In this document: piece by piece, positions 29,100-42,660 of the stretch
Layout of the letters: each line of letters starts with the position of its first letter
Position numbering within the stretch: the stretch's first letter is position 1
Assembly (NCBI GenBank): GCA_027574665.1
Contig: CM050657.1
Location: 23,290,700-23,354,699, forward strand
Direction: 5' to 3'
DNA length: 64,000 nt
DNA from: Rhynochetos jubatus
Lineage: Eukaryota > Chordata > Aves > Eurypygiformes > Rhynochetidae
Notes under the pieces: generated by a model
What the model was told of the DNA's origin: nothing
What the model saw: the letters and a program-made list of their open reading frames with translations, nothing else
Database searches by the model: none
Position numbers and translations under genes: made by a program

Positions 29100-29560
29100 A
29101 AAAAAATAGAGGGGAAAAAAGTACAAGCAAACAGAATGTCACAATCTCTATTGCACTTTAGGCAACTCTTTAATTTGAATTAGTAATTAGTACATTAATG
29201 GGATGTACCAGAATGCCCAAGAAAATAATCCTATAAATAGAAGGCTGGCTTTCAAAAAGATTTAAAACACCCTTTCTTTGTTACAAGTCCACCTGATGTC
29301 ACTGAAACACTGAGCTATCTGAAACATATATCACACAGTGCCCATACCAATTTTCCATATAAAAAGTAATTATTTTTAAAATCACGCCTTTCATCTTAAT
29401 GGTCATCAAAACCTAATCTACCTAAAACCAGCCTAAAGATTTTATCACTGTTTCAAACATGACTCCGTAGTACAATTCATCTTTTGACAACAGCAGATCA
29501 ATTAGAAGGCATCAATTGTAATTGGCTGCAAACACTGTTTATTAGCTTAAGGCCCCTTGA
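29100..29560. other. AT-rich candidate conserved non-coding element
   Basis: The segment has no decayed repeat signature and little simple sequence, and is dense in homeodomain-like words (taattt, aattag, attaatg, caattgtaattgg, tttattag). It includes an inverted CAATT-gt-AATTG. This composition is common in vertebrate intronic enhancers, but conservation cannot be tested from one sequence. Confidence 0.25.
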
Positions 29561-29737
29561 TGCACAACCCGGAGACCTACACCGACATAAATGCCTAATG
29601 GGAAAAAGGTAGAAGTGGAAACGGTGGCTGACTGATCCCATCACACACATACATCCCCTCCACACACACACGGGGGACCCTGAGGGAAAAGATCAGTGGA
29701 AATACACCTTGTCACATCTGATAAACTATATAATTTT

Positions 29738-29755
29738 TATATATATATACACACA
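29738..29755. repeat. compound (TA)6(CA)3 microsatellite
   Basis: A run of TA units passes directly into CA units and then a C run. A separate (CA)5 run lies nearby at 29661-29671. Confidence 0.9.
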
Positions 29756-32359
29756 CCCCCTTAATGCCTCCACACCCTCTCCTCCACATTAAGCAGAGGC
29801 CCTGGGCACTGTCAAACGGTCAGGTCAACAGTGTGCCCAGCAGCAGGTAGAAGGTGAGTGTCAGGCTCAAGAAGCTGAGAAGACCCACAGGTATCTCTGC
29901 CAGAAAAGGGGCCAGTTCCCAACCCAGTACAACAAACAAGGTACATGATGTTATCAAATAATGCAGTGCAATTACAACACAATAAAACAGTGTTTTCTTC
30001 CCCGATAGATCATTCTTCTTGGGTTTTTTGCTGTCTCATTTAACCTGTATAAATAATTTTCTTCTGCATGAGGGAGAACAGATATTTCCCTCTGGGAAAA
30101 ATTCTCAATGAAGACATCAAATACAACGAAGTCTTTTCTACTGAGTAATTTGTCTCAGCACTGATTTCCCTTCTTCCATCACACCTCTGGCAGAATCCGT
30201 CTCAAGCAGCGAGATTCACCTGCGAGCTGGAGGGTGGAAAAGCCCTGTCATTGTAAACTTTTCTGCACTGCTCTAAATTTACCGAAATTGAGATTTCTCA
30301 GTGACCTCCAAGTTAGTTTGTTTCTATAAACTGACATGTTTTCTTCCTTCCCTTTTTTAATGCTTCTATTGAAATGCCTTTTAAACTCAAATTCCTTTAT
30401 CTGTTTGGATTTCAATTTACACAACAATACCTCATTCCCTAAGAAAAAACAAGACAAGTTGTGGGTTTTTTTTCCAGGGGAACTGAAGTTGAGCAATGTG
30501 AAACCATGGTAACTGTCAACTTCCACAGGGTTGTGCTACAAAGAAAAATGAATCGGTGTAACCAGCTCTTAAACATTGCTGTGGGTTATCGCCATAGTAA
30601 ATCTAACAAACACACACTTCATCCTCTAACTAGATTTTCATTTCAATGAGGGAAACCATTGATCATTTTAACCAGCTATTTGGGATCTACAGTCAGCAGC
30701 TCCCATAGGAAGTAAATCTGTGCTAAGGGGAAAGAAGGGAGAAACACATCTTATTCAGTGGTTTCTCTTCTAGCAGCAGGAGGCAAGGGCTGGCAGCAAA
30801 GGGTGAGATTTAAGGGCCGTACTGGGACAAGAAACACTAGATTGGAGCAAATATAGAATTCCTTCAGCTCAAGAATCCACAGAAATATTAAGCTTTATTG
30901 TCCTTTGAGCAAGGGGAATATCAAAGACCATGGGGGCCAATTAACTACATGGAGTTGCTGAAGCAGTAATAAACAGAATAAACCCGAGTGCAGTACAGTT
31001 GGTGCTGAAAGTCTTCCCGTGAAGATTTCTTGGTTATCAGACCTCCTATAAGGCTCTATGGCAATGGCCAGTGAGATCCTGGCAGGTTTTGCCTTACAGT
31101 CCCTCCTCCCTACCCAGGATCTGACCTTCCCTGCACATGAAACGAGGGGGGTGGATGAAATCAGGACTCCAACTCCACCAGCGTAACCTGAAGTCTCAGC
31201 TCTCCTATATCCAACCTTACGATGCAGCTGGCTTCTTTCAGATGTCAATGTTCCTTCTAGAACACAGGACCAAAAGCACACTCCTCAGCCATAAGGTCCT
31301 GTCTTTATTCATGCTTAAAATGGTTCATATTAAAACAATATAGGTTATTTGTTCCTCACTGCTCCTGTTGATACACTGCTCCAGCAGCTCAGTTTTCTAA
31401 TGGACTGACATCTAATTCCCAGACTAAGTTTACCACTATTCAGTTCACACCCACTCACGTGCCTTTGCCAACAATCTTTTCCACTGAAATAACTCTTCTC
31501 CCTCTATGGCAAGGTATTTACAGAGAGCAATCACAGCCTCTCCGTGCCTTCATTCCGTTAAGCTAAGCCATAGTCTTTCTGTTTCCCCTCCTAAGGCAGG
31601 CTCTCCCCTTCCGTCCTCACCTCTCAGCCTCAAGTCAGCCAGAGCTAAACCGCTGGCTTTCTCAGGTGCTGCTTGTTGCTCTGTACCCATGTCTTACAAA
31701 TGTCTCTCCATACCATCTTCTTTCTTCCGCTGCACAGAGAAACGTCGCCAGGTTTATCTGTGCACCACCAACTACTGGAGCTCTGATGTACTTACTATGC
31801 CTTCCTATCAGCTTGACCTCGATTTCACTTTCCCGAGCAGTGTCTGCTGCTCTGCCACGTTTCCGCTCTATTATATCCACCGTCACGTAACACCAGTTGT
31901 TCGCAACCCTCGGTTTTGTTGCCCAGGCATTAACATAAACAGCTCATGTGCCCCTTTCCCTAGCTGGGTTAGGCACCAGACTCCCATTAATTACATCACT
32001 CTTGTAACTCCCGCATCCAGCAGTTCACACAGATTCACGAGCCTATGCTTAGGCGTACGTGTGGAAAACAGCTAGTAGCTTAGAGAAATGTTACTACAGA
32101 CAGACATGAACGGGGCGTTTGAATCCCAATTTTAAGACAAGCTTTCACCATGTACCATTTCCTGACACCTCCAATTTGTTTCATCAGACCTAACAGGCTG
32201 ATTTGGAAAAGTAGGAAAATACCAGCGGTGACACATTATTGATCCACCAACAGAGTTTACGGGCTGTTTGTCTGGTTGCTGCTGGTTTTATCCACCAAGT
32301 TATCTCTAGAGAAAGATCACAGAGCACTTCCATATTTCACAAAATACATGTGGTAACTG

Positions 32360-32374
32360 GTTACCACTGGTAAC
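32360..32374. promoter_or_regulatory. RFX-type X-box consensus (candidate)
   Basis: GTTACC-act-GGTAAC fits the X-box consensus GTNRCC(0-3 nt)RGYAAC at every position. A third half-site just upstream makes a second inverted repeat, GTGGTAAC-tg-GTTACCAC (32350-32367). RFX factors bind such inverted repeats, often at ciliary genes. Activity within an intron is inferred, not shown. Confidence 0.45.
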
Positions 32375-34789
32375 CAACACGCAATCACGAAAGCATTGGT
32401 GAATTTTCAGTGAATTACAGCACAGTAAAAACCCTTCTAGCAACTTTGCTCCATCCTGTGTGCATGTTGGGAGGGCCAGGAAAGGGAAGACTATTACTGT
32501 TTTTAGCGCATCAGTGAAGATGTTTAATTTGATCTAAAAAGCACCCGTGCCCCTATTTTCTGAATCTCTTTTCATATTCATCATTTAACTGACCAAAACT
32601 GACTTTCTTCTAAAAAGGTTTTGAGATTTTGGGGCTGTATGTTAGGATATGGCAATATGAATATATGCAGCTATGTTTGTTCTCACCCACAAACTGTTCA
32701 ACAGGTCTCATCATTTCTTTTGATAGTGACTTGATCGAAGTGTCTTGCAGTTTATTGTATAAATTCTGGTGTATTCAGGGCAAAGAAATAAAAGGTTTTC
32801 ACCAGACTGAGACTTCTCACAAGACTACCATAATGTTTATGAACAGAGGCAGGTAATTTGGAAACCACCGTTATGGGACCAGACAAAGTCAAAACAGAGT
32901 CCCGCAAAGATTTAGAACTCGGACTCAAAGGTTTATGAAGAATGAGTTGCAAAGGAAGCAAAAGCTTTGATTATACCATTTTTTGCAATTGGAGAATGCC
33001 AAAATAAGCTAAAATAAAAATTTACAGTCTGATTTCTGAACTACTTAATGTCTGGTTATTGAAACAAGGCATTTTATGCCATTAGTCTGCAGTGAAGCAC
33101 AATTTTTTGAATACTTGGTAGATGTGAAAATAAAACAACATCTGTCAAAACGAACAGCTACTACATAGCAGCAGTCACATATTACAAAAATCCAATTTTC
33201 TGCTGTTAAGTGATGGTGCAGTTCCACTGATGCGGATACTGCAGCAGCTAAACTGACAGAGACCATGATGGCCAATTGCTCCAAAAAAGCTGTAGTTCAG
33301 GAACATTAGAACCAAAATCTGTGTAATTACCAGATCAAGTTTCTGTTGAAAACTCACTGCTGCTTAACAGATCTTACTGTAAATAAGGTATGAAGCCTTT
33401 GGACAACCTGAAGATTTAGAACATGCAACACAGTGGTGCTGGGACACATAAAACCACCCTACTTTTTCAGGTCGCCTTGACCGTGTCTTCTTTTTCTGCA
33501 CACACACGTGACATCCTGAGTACAGAAACACTTTCCCACTTCACTGCTGAATGCTTCTAAGACTCAGCAGTGTCCAGTGGACTGACACAAATGAGCTCCC
33601 ATACAAACGTGCAGCACAGGCAGGCGCTCTGCAGGCACAGGTCTCCACGCACAACCTGTCCAGTGCAGAGCAGCATGCAGTATTTCCAGTGCGTAACACA
33701 CCACTAGCAGAGCACACTAAAGCTGTGGTAAGCGCTGAGTTTAAGGCAGCACTTGTTCCTATGTGAATCCACACACTGACTGGTCACTAGAATGGCAAAG
33801 TCTTAGCCACTTCAGTTATGCACACCATTGCCCGAACTGTTATTCTCAAGATATTACACATCCCTCAGGCAACCTTAAAGAGCAAACTTAAAACAAGTCG
33901 ATCCTTAAGTGCCTGAACAACCCATTAGCTTCTACAGGCTCCTACAAGATCTTTAACAGACATGGTCACTTTTTCTGGCAACCTTGGCAGCTAAGGAGCC
34001 ACTGTCCATCCTTTCCCTTCTCCACATTATTTGTTCTTGCCTGTGCTTTCGCCGGTTGTCTCAACACAACTGCTTGCAGGGCCATGATGTATATTAGGGT
34101 GTGCTTTCACAAAACTCAGCTGGTGCAACACCAAACTGAAGCCAGAAAACATGGCCACTTCTCCCTCCTGCATGCACTCTCACTGCCTCCATTGCTTCCC
34201 CGATTTTCCAACCTCATCTGAGTCAACTCACTGCGCAACCACAGAACAAATAAATCTGGAACAAAGGTGGAAGAGGGTAGGAACCCATAGGCAGGTGCAG
34301 CGGGTGGAGTGATACTACCTTTCGCTTGGTGGCGGGTAACCATTAGGTCAGCAAAGCTGTCAAACTGCGCCCTCAGACAGTGGAGAGATTTGGATTGACG
34401 TTGGTTTGGTTTGGAGTCAGGGAGAACTATAGCCTTAGCACAGCATTAAACCTGTTGCTGAGCTGGAACCTAAATTTCCATCAATGACTAAGTCTATGCT
34501 CCAGTCACGGACACAGCGCTTTGAATAACAGTGCCTAATCTTGTGTCCATGAAGAAAGTACCTTGCAGGGAGTCACCGACTTTAGTTTCAGCAGCAGGGT
34601 ATTATCAGCATAATAAAAGTTCTGGTTTCATTCTTAAAAGCTAACAATGACATTTCACACTCCCACTCCATCTTATAGTCAGTTACCTGAATGACTTCAA
34701 ATCCTTTATCCTGAATGAATGTGTTGCTAGAGTTATCCTGCATTATTGACACAAATACTATTATTTGGAGGAACAACTGATGCTTCGTT

Positions 34790-35370
34790 GTTTTTAATTC
34801 TGCCACACAGAAGAGCCAAACAAATTATTATTAATGCAATGTGAGCAATTTGATTAATTAAAAAGCACTGATTTACACATCACAATGTTCTGTAAATACT
34901 TACAAGCCACACACACACACAAATTATCATTACAGAAACTGAAGGCAGTTTTATTTTTAAGCTGGATCAAGTCCTATTACCTAATGCAGGCCCTTATATA
35001 GAAAACTTCTACTGACTCTGTAAATAATTCACATCAGTCTGTAAGGATGCAACTCAAAAACATCTTCCTATTAGAAAGGAACATCATTATGTTCCAAGCC
35101 TGCTTGCAATCAGCAGTTCTTTGTGGGCAATAAGATGGTTTAGGTCCTTTGCCAAATCTCAATGTGTGGTCATTCCATAACATTGACAAAATCAATGCAC
35201 TTTGAATTCTCAAGATAGCTCATTTTCCAAAGAACTGGCCTGATTCAGATACATGTATTTAATTCAATATATATGTAAAAATACACATTACATTAGTTAC
35301 TATTTGTCTTAGGTTTTAGAGCTATTCAACTTAATTCAATTCACATTTAACTTCTTGGTATGTAAGCATC
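34790..35370. other. AT-rich candidate conserved non-coding element
   Basis: Homeodomain-like cores (attatt, attaat, gattaattaaaaa) occur with a cattgaca block, and the stretch is free of recognisable transposon sequence apart from a (CA)7 run. It is offered only as a region to test for conservation. Confidence 0.22.
34908..34921. repeat. (CA)7 microsatellite
   Basis: A pure CA dinucleotide run inside an AT-rich stretch. It is short, so probably only weakly polymorphic. Confidence 0.95.
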
Positions 35371-38300
35371 AGTTTCACTCAGTGCTAATTCCACCACAAG
35401 TTGTGAAAGGCTGTGAAACGTTTAACTCACTGCTTCTAGTAACACCCAGCAACACGTGTGTTCTAACGGTTGCTAAGTGACTTTGTAAGTGCTCACCCAG
35501 TATTATTTATCACCATTATCTTACAATTGCAGAAAACTTTTCATGTTTTCTGAGCGACCTCAATTTCTGTCGTTGCGTTTCAAAGCTCTGGGTACCTAGT
35601 GAGTTATTTGAGCATTAATATTATGATGGACAGCTTGTGATGCGGGCTGTTCACCCAACTTGCGTGCTGTTGCTCGTGCTCCCCGTAACCTTTAAGAAAC
35701 AAGGGTAGCGGATAGTGAACAAGAAATACGAACATTCCCAAACACACACGCTTGCCTGTTTATGCACTCAAGTGCTTGTAAAATCCGAACTCCCCAAGGG
35801 GCACTCATGGTCAGCTAAAACAGCTGCTCCAACTGTTTTTTAGCACTTGAGCAGCTGTAGTTTTCTTCATGTCAGTCCTGGTGGGCTGGTGACCACGTAA
35901 GTGACCCCACAGTCGTCAACCGGCACACAGAAAGGAACTGTGTGGCAACAGGGAATGCTGTAAGGATGGCCACTTAGGGATCCCTCTGGTAAAGATTTCT
36001 TACTGTTTTCTGGAGCAAACAACGGGGAATATCTCATAAACCAAGCTCTCTGGTGGCAGAGGAAGCGTATCTGATTTAGTAGCCTCTCACTGAAACAGGA
36101 TAAAGTTACCACCTTTCAGAGAAAGTGCCTTTGCACCTAGAAAGAAAATTCAGGTACAAATAAACATATCCTGTCTTCTACTTCTTTTTTTTTTCCAATA
36201 ACATTACTACTTTCTTCACATTTTTACTTCTTACTGTTGTAAATTGATTTTCATGACCTGCACAATTCATCCCATGACAGGCGATACCTGCATTTTGGGC
36301 ACACGTGCAGTAAAAGTTGACAGGCATGGCTTGTGACGTGGCTACTGAGTGCCTCCACGGCAAGCAAAACGATCCCCTGGGGCCGAGAGAAGCTTACTAC
36401 CATTTTCTCTAAAGTTTGGGTGAGAGCCATGGAAAAAACACACAGTAGTTTTCAGTCCAGTCTGCCTCCAGCCCATTCCATCTCATCATACATTCTGGTG
36501 AAAACTTCATGGGCAATTGCCCAAATATGCTTTAAAATTTAAATAAACAGTACTGAGTGTTAGATGACACCCAAGTTCTCGCTACATTACCCGATGAATA
36601 CTAGAGAGCTAAGCTAAAACAACAGATTAGGAATCGGCAGAGATGTCCTTCCACCAGTTTTGCTGCAGACATTCAGCGTGACTCGGGATGCATTGGTTAA
36701 AACACTATCTTGGTTATCTCTCTCTGGGAAATGGCTTTATCTTGGCTTCTCCATGCAGAACATAAATGTTTTAGGGGTGCAACTGTCCCTTGTTCTACAT
36801 ACACTTAGCAACTAGGACAGCTAATCTTGTTTTGGTCAGCAAGAGCATGGCAACAAGTAATGTAGTAAATAAGTTGGCTTTTTACAACTACCCAGAGTAC
36901 AAATTGAATGGAAGCACCCAAATCCTCTACAAGAATGGCTGGTGTTCCCAACCTTACCAGGCCCAAAAGCCATAGGGAAAAGAAGGAGATAATACAAAAC
37001 AATCCCTATTCCAGAATGTGTGTTGATACACACTATTTTGCACAACACTAGTAAGTCTACCCTACTACCCTAATAACCCTGTATTTGAGTTCAAAAAGTT
37101 TACTATTCAGTCTTGGAAGAATTATTTTCCCTTAAAGTTCTTGCTGTGAAATAAACTTTTAATACAATCATGACAGCTACCTAAATCAGGAGGGGTTTGT
37201 AGAAGACATTTAATACGTAGCCCTTCACCTGGCATTTTAGAGAATACTATGGTATTTTGAAATCTATTGGAAAGGCTTTCTATACAACTCATTTTTGATG
37301 AAAGAATGACAAAGGAACTCAAGAGAATACATTATTAAATGAAGGTCCAAGAATTAAAAAGGAAAGGATTAAAACATGGCTATAGACCAATGCAGTTTGT
37401 AATTAAACCTGAATTCTCTACTGCAAAAGCCTGCTTATTGAATGTAAAAAGGCACTTGAGTAGTCCTTCATCTTCGTGAAGAAAAACATGAGACAGACTG
37501 GCCCTACACAATCAGCCAGAAAGCGTTTTTCAGTGGTTTTGATGAGCAAAAGCCACATTTGTTCCACACAGTTTAAATCAGTACCTCAGGAAATTTAAAA
37601 AATTTGCTTCCATCAGAGAATTCTGCATTTTCGCACACCCATGAAGAGGCAGCACTGGCCAGGGGATGCTTGGCAGCGGTACCTGGTACGCCACCAGCAC
37701 AGGCGATATGTTTTGAACACACCAGGCACAAACATTCTTCCCATGAACCCTTCGTCTTTGGAATGCTCTGTGCTGAATCCTCAGCTGGAAGGGGCTCAGG
37801 AGGAGCTGGGGTTGGGACCAAGAGAAACATGGCGATTTCTCAAGGAATGCAGAGCTTTCACTTGAAATGCACCCTACCCTGACAGCCGCCTTCATCGCAG
37901 GGCAGGAGGCAGTCCCCTGCCCCGCAGCGATCAGAGATCATTGGCAGTCACGCAAAACTGAAAGAGAACTTAGATCGTAAGCCTAGAAAGATGAGTGTCT
38001 GCAAAGACTTTCATGAACAGAAGAATTCATTCCTCCAGGTAAGAGATGGCTTTGCTGTACCTGTAGCGGATTATTTCAACTCAATGTTTCAGGAGGGCTG
38101 TGCTTTCGGCATTACTGCACTAGAAAGCGAATATCCCTAAGCAAAAAGGCATTCTTGCCCTTCCAAAACTGCTCCAGTTCTGCCTCGATGACACCAACGA
38201 CAGCAATAACACAGTTCACACCTTTGCAGCGTCCTGGCAGCTCCTCGGGAGCAGTCGGAGGCGTTCCGACAGGCTGCCAGGTTGCATTACACTACAGCAC

Positions 38301-38934
38301 AGCAAAAGACTCGCTGCTGCCCATGATCTGCAGTATCTCCTAATTTATCATACGAACCTCTGAACTCCAACTGTCCCTTTATTCTCTTTTCCTTGTAGTC
38401 ACGTTCTTGCTTACAATAGCACGGGTCATAACGCCCTCAAACATTTTGGGTAAGCAGTCTGCCACCACACAGAAAATACCTCAAATCCTCTCTCCTTGCA
38501 GTCCAGCTGCAACTCAACTTACCCAAACCACCTGAGCTTACCTTAAATGAGAGCAGCCGAGGTGTCGGCGCCTAACCCAGGGGGAGCCAGCTGTGCCAGG
38601 GAAACAGATGTTCCTGAACGTCCGCTGCACAGAGCCTAACTTTCCTAAAATTCCCTCTGTGTGGGTAATGCTACACACAGGCATCCATTCTCCTACTTGT
38701 TCTTAGCACATTCCCAGGTCGTGCAGCCACACAAGCCTTCCCACCCAGCGTTCCTCCCCCAGGAACGTGGCTATAGGAAGCAATGAATTACTATGGATCA
38801 AATCTGTCCCTGGTTTCAAGTGGCGGTTCCATTAAAATTACAGCAGCTTCAAGTACGCCTTCCAGTTTAGCATCCCACGTACTGCAAACACAGCAAAGGA
38901 AATTACGTGACGGGAGCAGCAGTAACCGCAGTTA

Positions 38935-38953
38935 TTCCTTTCCTTTCCTTTCC
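38935..38953. repeat. (TTCCT)4 pentanucleotide repeat
   Basis: Three full TTCCT units and a partial fourth, all pyrimidine on the plus strand. Confidence 0.9.
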
Positions 38954-39559
38954 CACTGACTCTGTGACAGGCTTTGGTGGCATCCCTTCTGCTCGCTCAC
39001 CCCGCTGAGACCTTGAGGGGTAAGAAAAACGGCTGGAGAAACCACGGCAATCTGCTACATCACACTAATTGTGCTCGACTGTCCTGCCTCTGCAAAAATG
39101 GAAAATATCACTGCAGTTGTTTTTGTTTTGGCCCCAGGTATTTTTGCAGCAATGAATCGTTTATTATCTTGCTTTACCTAAGGCATTTTCCAATTAGCTA
39201 ATGGAATTAGCTATCACGAATCAGCCACACACATTTAACATACTACAAGGTCTGCTGGTTTTCCTCAGCAAAATTGAATTTCCTGATGCATACTCAAAAT
39301 GCCAATACATACATTGAAATTTTTCAGTATTTCAGGGATATAGCATTTTAAATGCATTTCCTTAGTATAGGTCTGCCGACATCGATTCTCAAAACTCAAG
39401 TCCATCACTATGTTCCTTTTTATTTCTGCAGTCTACCAGGCGAAATCCTAATTTTAGAAAAAGCGCCTGCAGAGGTTAGAGGTCACTGAATATGGACTTC
39501 TATTTTTTAAGTTAACTTACAAACACATTGTTTGTCCCACACAGTTTAGTACAAGTCAT

Positions 39560-40330
39560 TTGAAAGGACTCTCACAGCTGGACAAGCATATACACAATTT
39601 TCTTTCATTTTTTGTATGTGGAAATAATCACTTATGCTTTTAATAAATATACTACTTGCCTTTTTTACATTAAGTTTCCACAAACATGTTGTTCAAATTA
39701 CGCCCCAAATTCTTGAGTAGAAATCAACTGCCAAGTTCTGGGTACAAACAGGAGTAACAACTGAATATTCATAAACATTATATGTAAATAAATGTGTATA
39801 TAAATAAGTTATTATTATCTGGAGAATGACCCTGGGAAAACTACCAGCCATGATCCAGACCACCGCCAGATGATATGACTACCTGGAAGGCTAATTCATT
39901 ATAAGCCAAGGGCATCACAGGCTGAGAGGCAAAATTAACCCCTGTTCAACTGTGAGTTTTAACAATTCACTCTCAATTTATTTTTCGTTTAGCAGTATTC
40001 TTTGAAGTGACATTATTTCAGTAAGAAAAAAACAGGAGAGTCAAAATGGGCCTTTATCAACATGTATAAGTCTTCAGTTAGTGAAGTTTGTCAGAGCCTC
40101 CTAAACGATCTGCAATATTGGACTAATTGTCATAATGCTAAAAAATACTTCTGCTGGGCTTTTTGCATTTATCAAAACATACACTTCAATGTTTAATTCT
40201 CTCTAGCAGACAGTTTATTGTGTTGTAATCGAATCTGACATATTATCCTTTAATTAAAACATGTATCAATTATGTGACAAAATTATGTTCAAAAAATTAA
40301 ATAATTCTATTAAGAGTCTCAAGAATTTTC
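39560..40330. other. AT-rich candidate conserved non-coding element
   Basis: A long AT-rich stretch without transposon similarity. It contains tttaataaatata, gagaatgaccctgg, ttaattaaaacatgtatcaattatg and several octamer- or POU-like words. No coding potential is seen in either strand. Confidence 0.22.
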
Positions 40331-42359
40331 ATATTCAGTAAAGCACGTATGTGGGACCCATGGCCTAGAAAATAAATAGTTGGGGGCTTTGTTGGTTTTT
40401 AAATCCAGCTTTGAAAGTTTTCATCCTGCTTAAATTTGCTTTTCCAGCACCAGCATAGCTTTCAAGAGGATTTCAAATGTTTGTACAACCAGACTTGCCA
40501 AGACAGATATCGAGATGTTTGCAGACCCTGTGTTGCTCTTTCCCTGATCAAATCAAAACTCTAAGTAGGGCTGCCAGGAACACCTTTGCAAGCAGAATTA
40601 TTGCTAAACCAAGTAAAGCAATTGCTCATACAAAGAAACTAGTTCAGGTCAAGAAGAAAATAAGTGTAGGAAAGAACTGAGAAAGATGTAGCATTCTCTT
40701 CTTTATCATTCTAAGAAAGGAATTTAAAGGTAGTCGATGAAAAAATGGTGTTCGCAATATTTTTTTAAAACCGGGTATAATTTCAAAATATTTGTATCAT
40801 TTTTTGAGTAACACAGAGATGAGCCAGCCAATTCCTAAGCTGAGAGCTACTTGCAGCCATCACCGACAAGCTGGTTCCCCTTTCTATTTATTAATTGGTT
40901 AATGTAAAAAAATTACTGGGTCATTCATAGCTTTTATTTGGTCACTATCTCTGGTAGAGAAAATATTTTGTCTGAAAATGTAATCACGGTTCATCTGTAA
41001 CACCATCCTTAGCTGGCAAGAGACTGATTGGGCAGAACAGCGGAGGTCAACACACCAGCTGAGCCTCACAAAACTCAATACAACCATCCTGGATTTAACT
41101 CCACTTTCTTTCCCTTGTCAGAATTATTCTTTTTGATAATAAGCTGATATAGACTTGTAATGTGATCAAAAACTTCCAAAGATTTCCAGTAAACTTTGTG
41201 CTTCTTGAGGAGAGGAAAAAAAGGAGGTTGAGGTGTCTTGCTTGGAGATTTTACTAATGAACATTCTTTCTCCACATCACAGAGCACGAACCAGTCCAGA
41301 CTTTCTCTGAGGCTTGGTTCCCCTTTTCCATGCCCTCAGAACCACTCATAGAACCAACCAGTCACACTTTTTGTTCCCTGAGAGATCCTTCCCTTCTGCC
41401 TCTGTTTTTCATAAGCCTCAAACTTTGCTCCTGAACACTGCTTCTGCTCTCCCTGCTAAGCAGTTATTCACCCGCATCACTTCACTGCAGCATGTTTTCA
41501 GGTATCTTCACATATACAGTCCCTTAACTGAATAATGTATTACCTATAACACCAATTCTGCAAAAGGTAGGAAAAGGCTTTAGTATGTAGGCAGGATGAT
41601 TAAGCCTGTGACTAGCACTTGGCTCAGTCCCACCACACTTTTTGAGAAGTATAGTATAGCTGCAGGTGTATTTTACTACTTCTTCCCTTTCATTTGCTTG
41701 GTTTGTATTATCTATTCCAATCGATTCCTCTAAATGACCAAACCAGCATTATCATCTCTACCATTAATTATTCACATTAAAGAAACAGCCTCAGTTCTCT
41801 GAACATTTACCTCTCGAACACGGAAAATCATCCATTCCTATCCCTTAAGTGATTATGATTTAAAAATACATTAAGACAGAGAGGCAGGAGAAAAAATCAG
41901 GACATGAGGAAGATGTCAAATCAGATGTGAAATGATTGCCTTCAGTATAATAACTGGCACTTATGGTCACATACAAATAATTTCGCTGGCTGTGTTCACA
42001 GCTCTAACAAGTATTGCATCAGTAGGACGATAAAACTACAGCTGGTCAAAAGGCAAGGTTTCTGGGCCATAGGAAGTTCTTCTCTCTCCCTCACCACCTT
42101 TGTTCAAGTGTGACCCAACCCTGAGATTTTTTCACAAACTCAATCCTGAGTTGCAGCTCTGTAAGGGGGAGAGCACCATCTCTCTTAAACCTGACAAGGC
42201 GAGCGTGGGACTCCTTCGCTCTTGCTGCCCACACTCTGGACCTGTTGGCTGTCTGGCTTCGGTTTGGAGTGACCAATTGGCTCCTTAGCTGGCAAAACTC
42301 AAGCCCAGGGACTTCCTCTCTGGACTACAGGAACATACCTACTTGGCCCCTGAGGCTCT

Positions 42360-42660
42360 ATGAACTCAAGCCCACCTGGCCACGGCAATGAGAGAGGGTT
42401 TGGCCCCGTCTGGCACACCCGGGTTTTGCAGGGTCCTTCTGCAGAGACAGGAGCAGAGCCTGTCTCAGAGCAGGCACTGCCAGGGGTTTCAGGCTCCCTC
42501 TGCCCACCCCGCTGGCTGCTCTGGACCAGCCTCGCCTGGCCACCCGGCAGTGGCAACGATGGGTACACCCACAAGGACACTGAGCACTGCACCACGCCGT
42601 GGATTTGGCTGCACGGAGTCCGCAGTACGTAAGGCTCCGTAAGTCAGGGCACCGTGTGTG
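42360..42660. other. GC-rich patch in AT-rich intron
   Basis: Visibly richer in G+C than its flanks, with around ten CpG dinucleotides including cccggg and cacgccg. Overlapping open frames of 61-98 codons on both strands here are explained by the composition. It could be an intronic regulatory patch or an unrecognised old insertion, and it lacks the CpG density of a clear island. Confidence 0.3.

Noticed and set aside
40477-40680. 67-codon basic peptide frame (plus strand)
   Set aside because: Its Lys-rich end looked ribosomal-protein-like at first, but the order of residues matches no family I know and no processed-copy features (poly(A), target duplication) are present.
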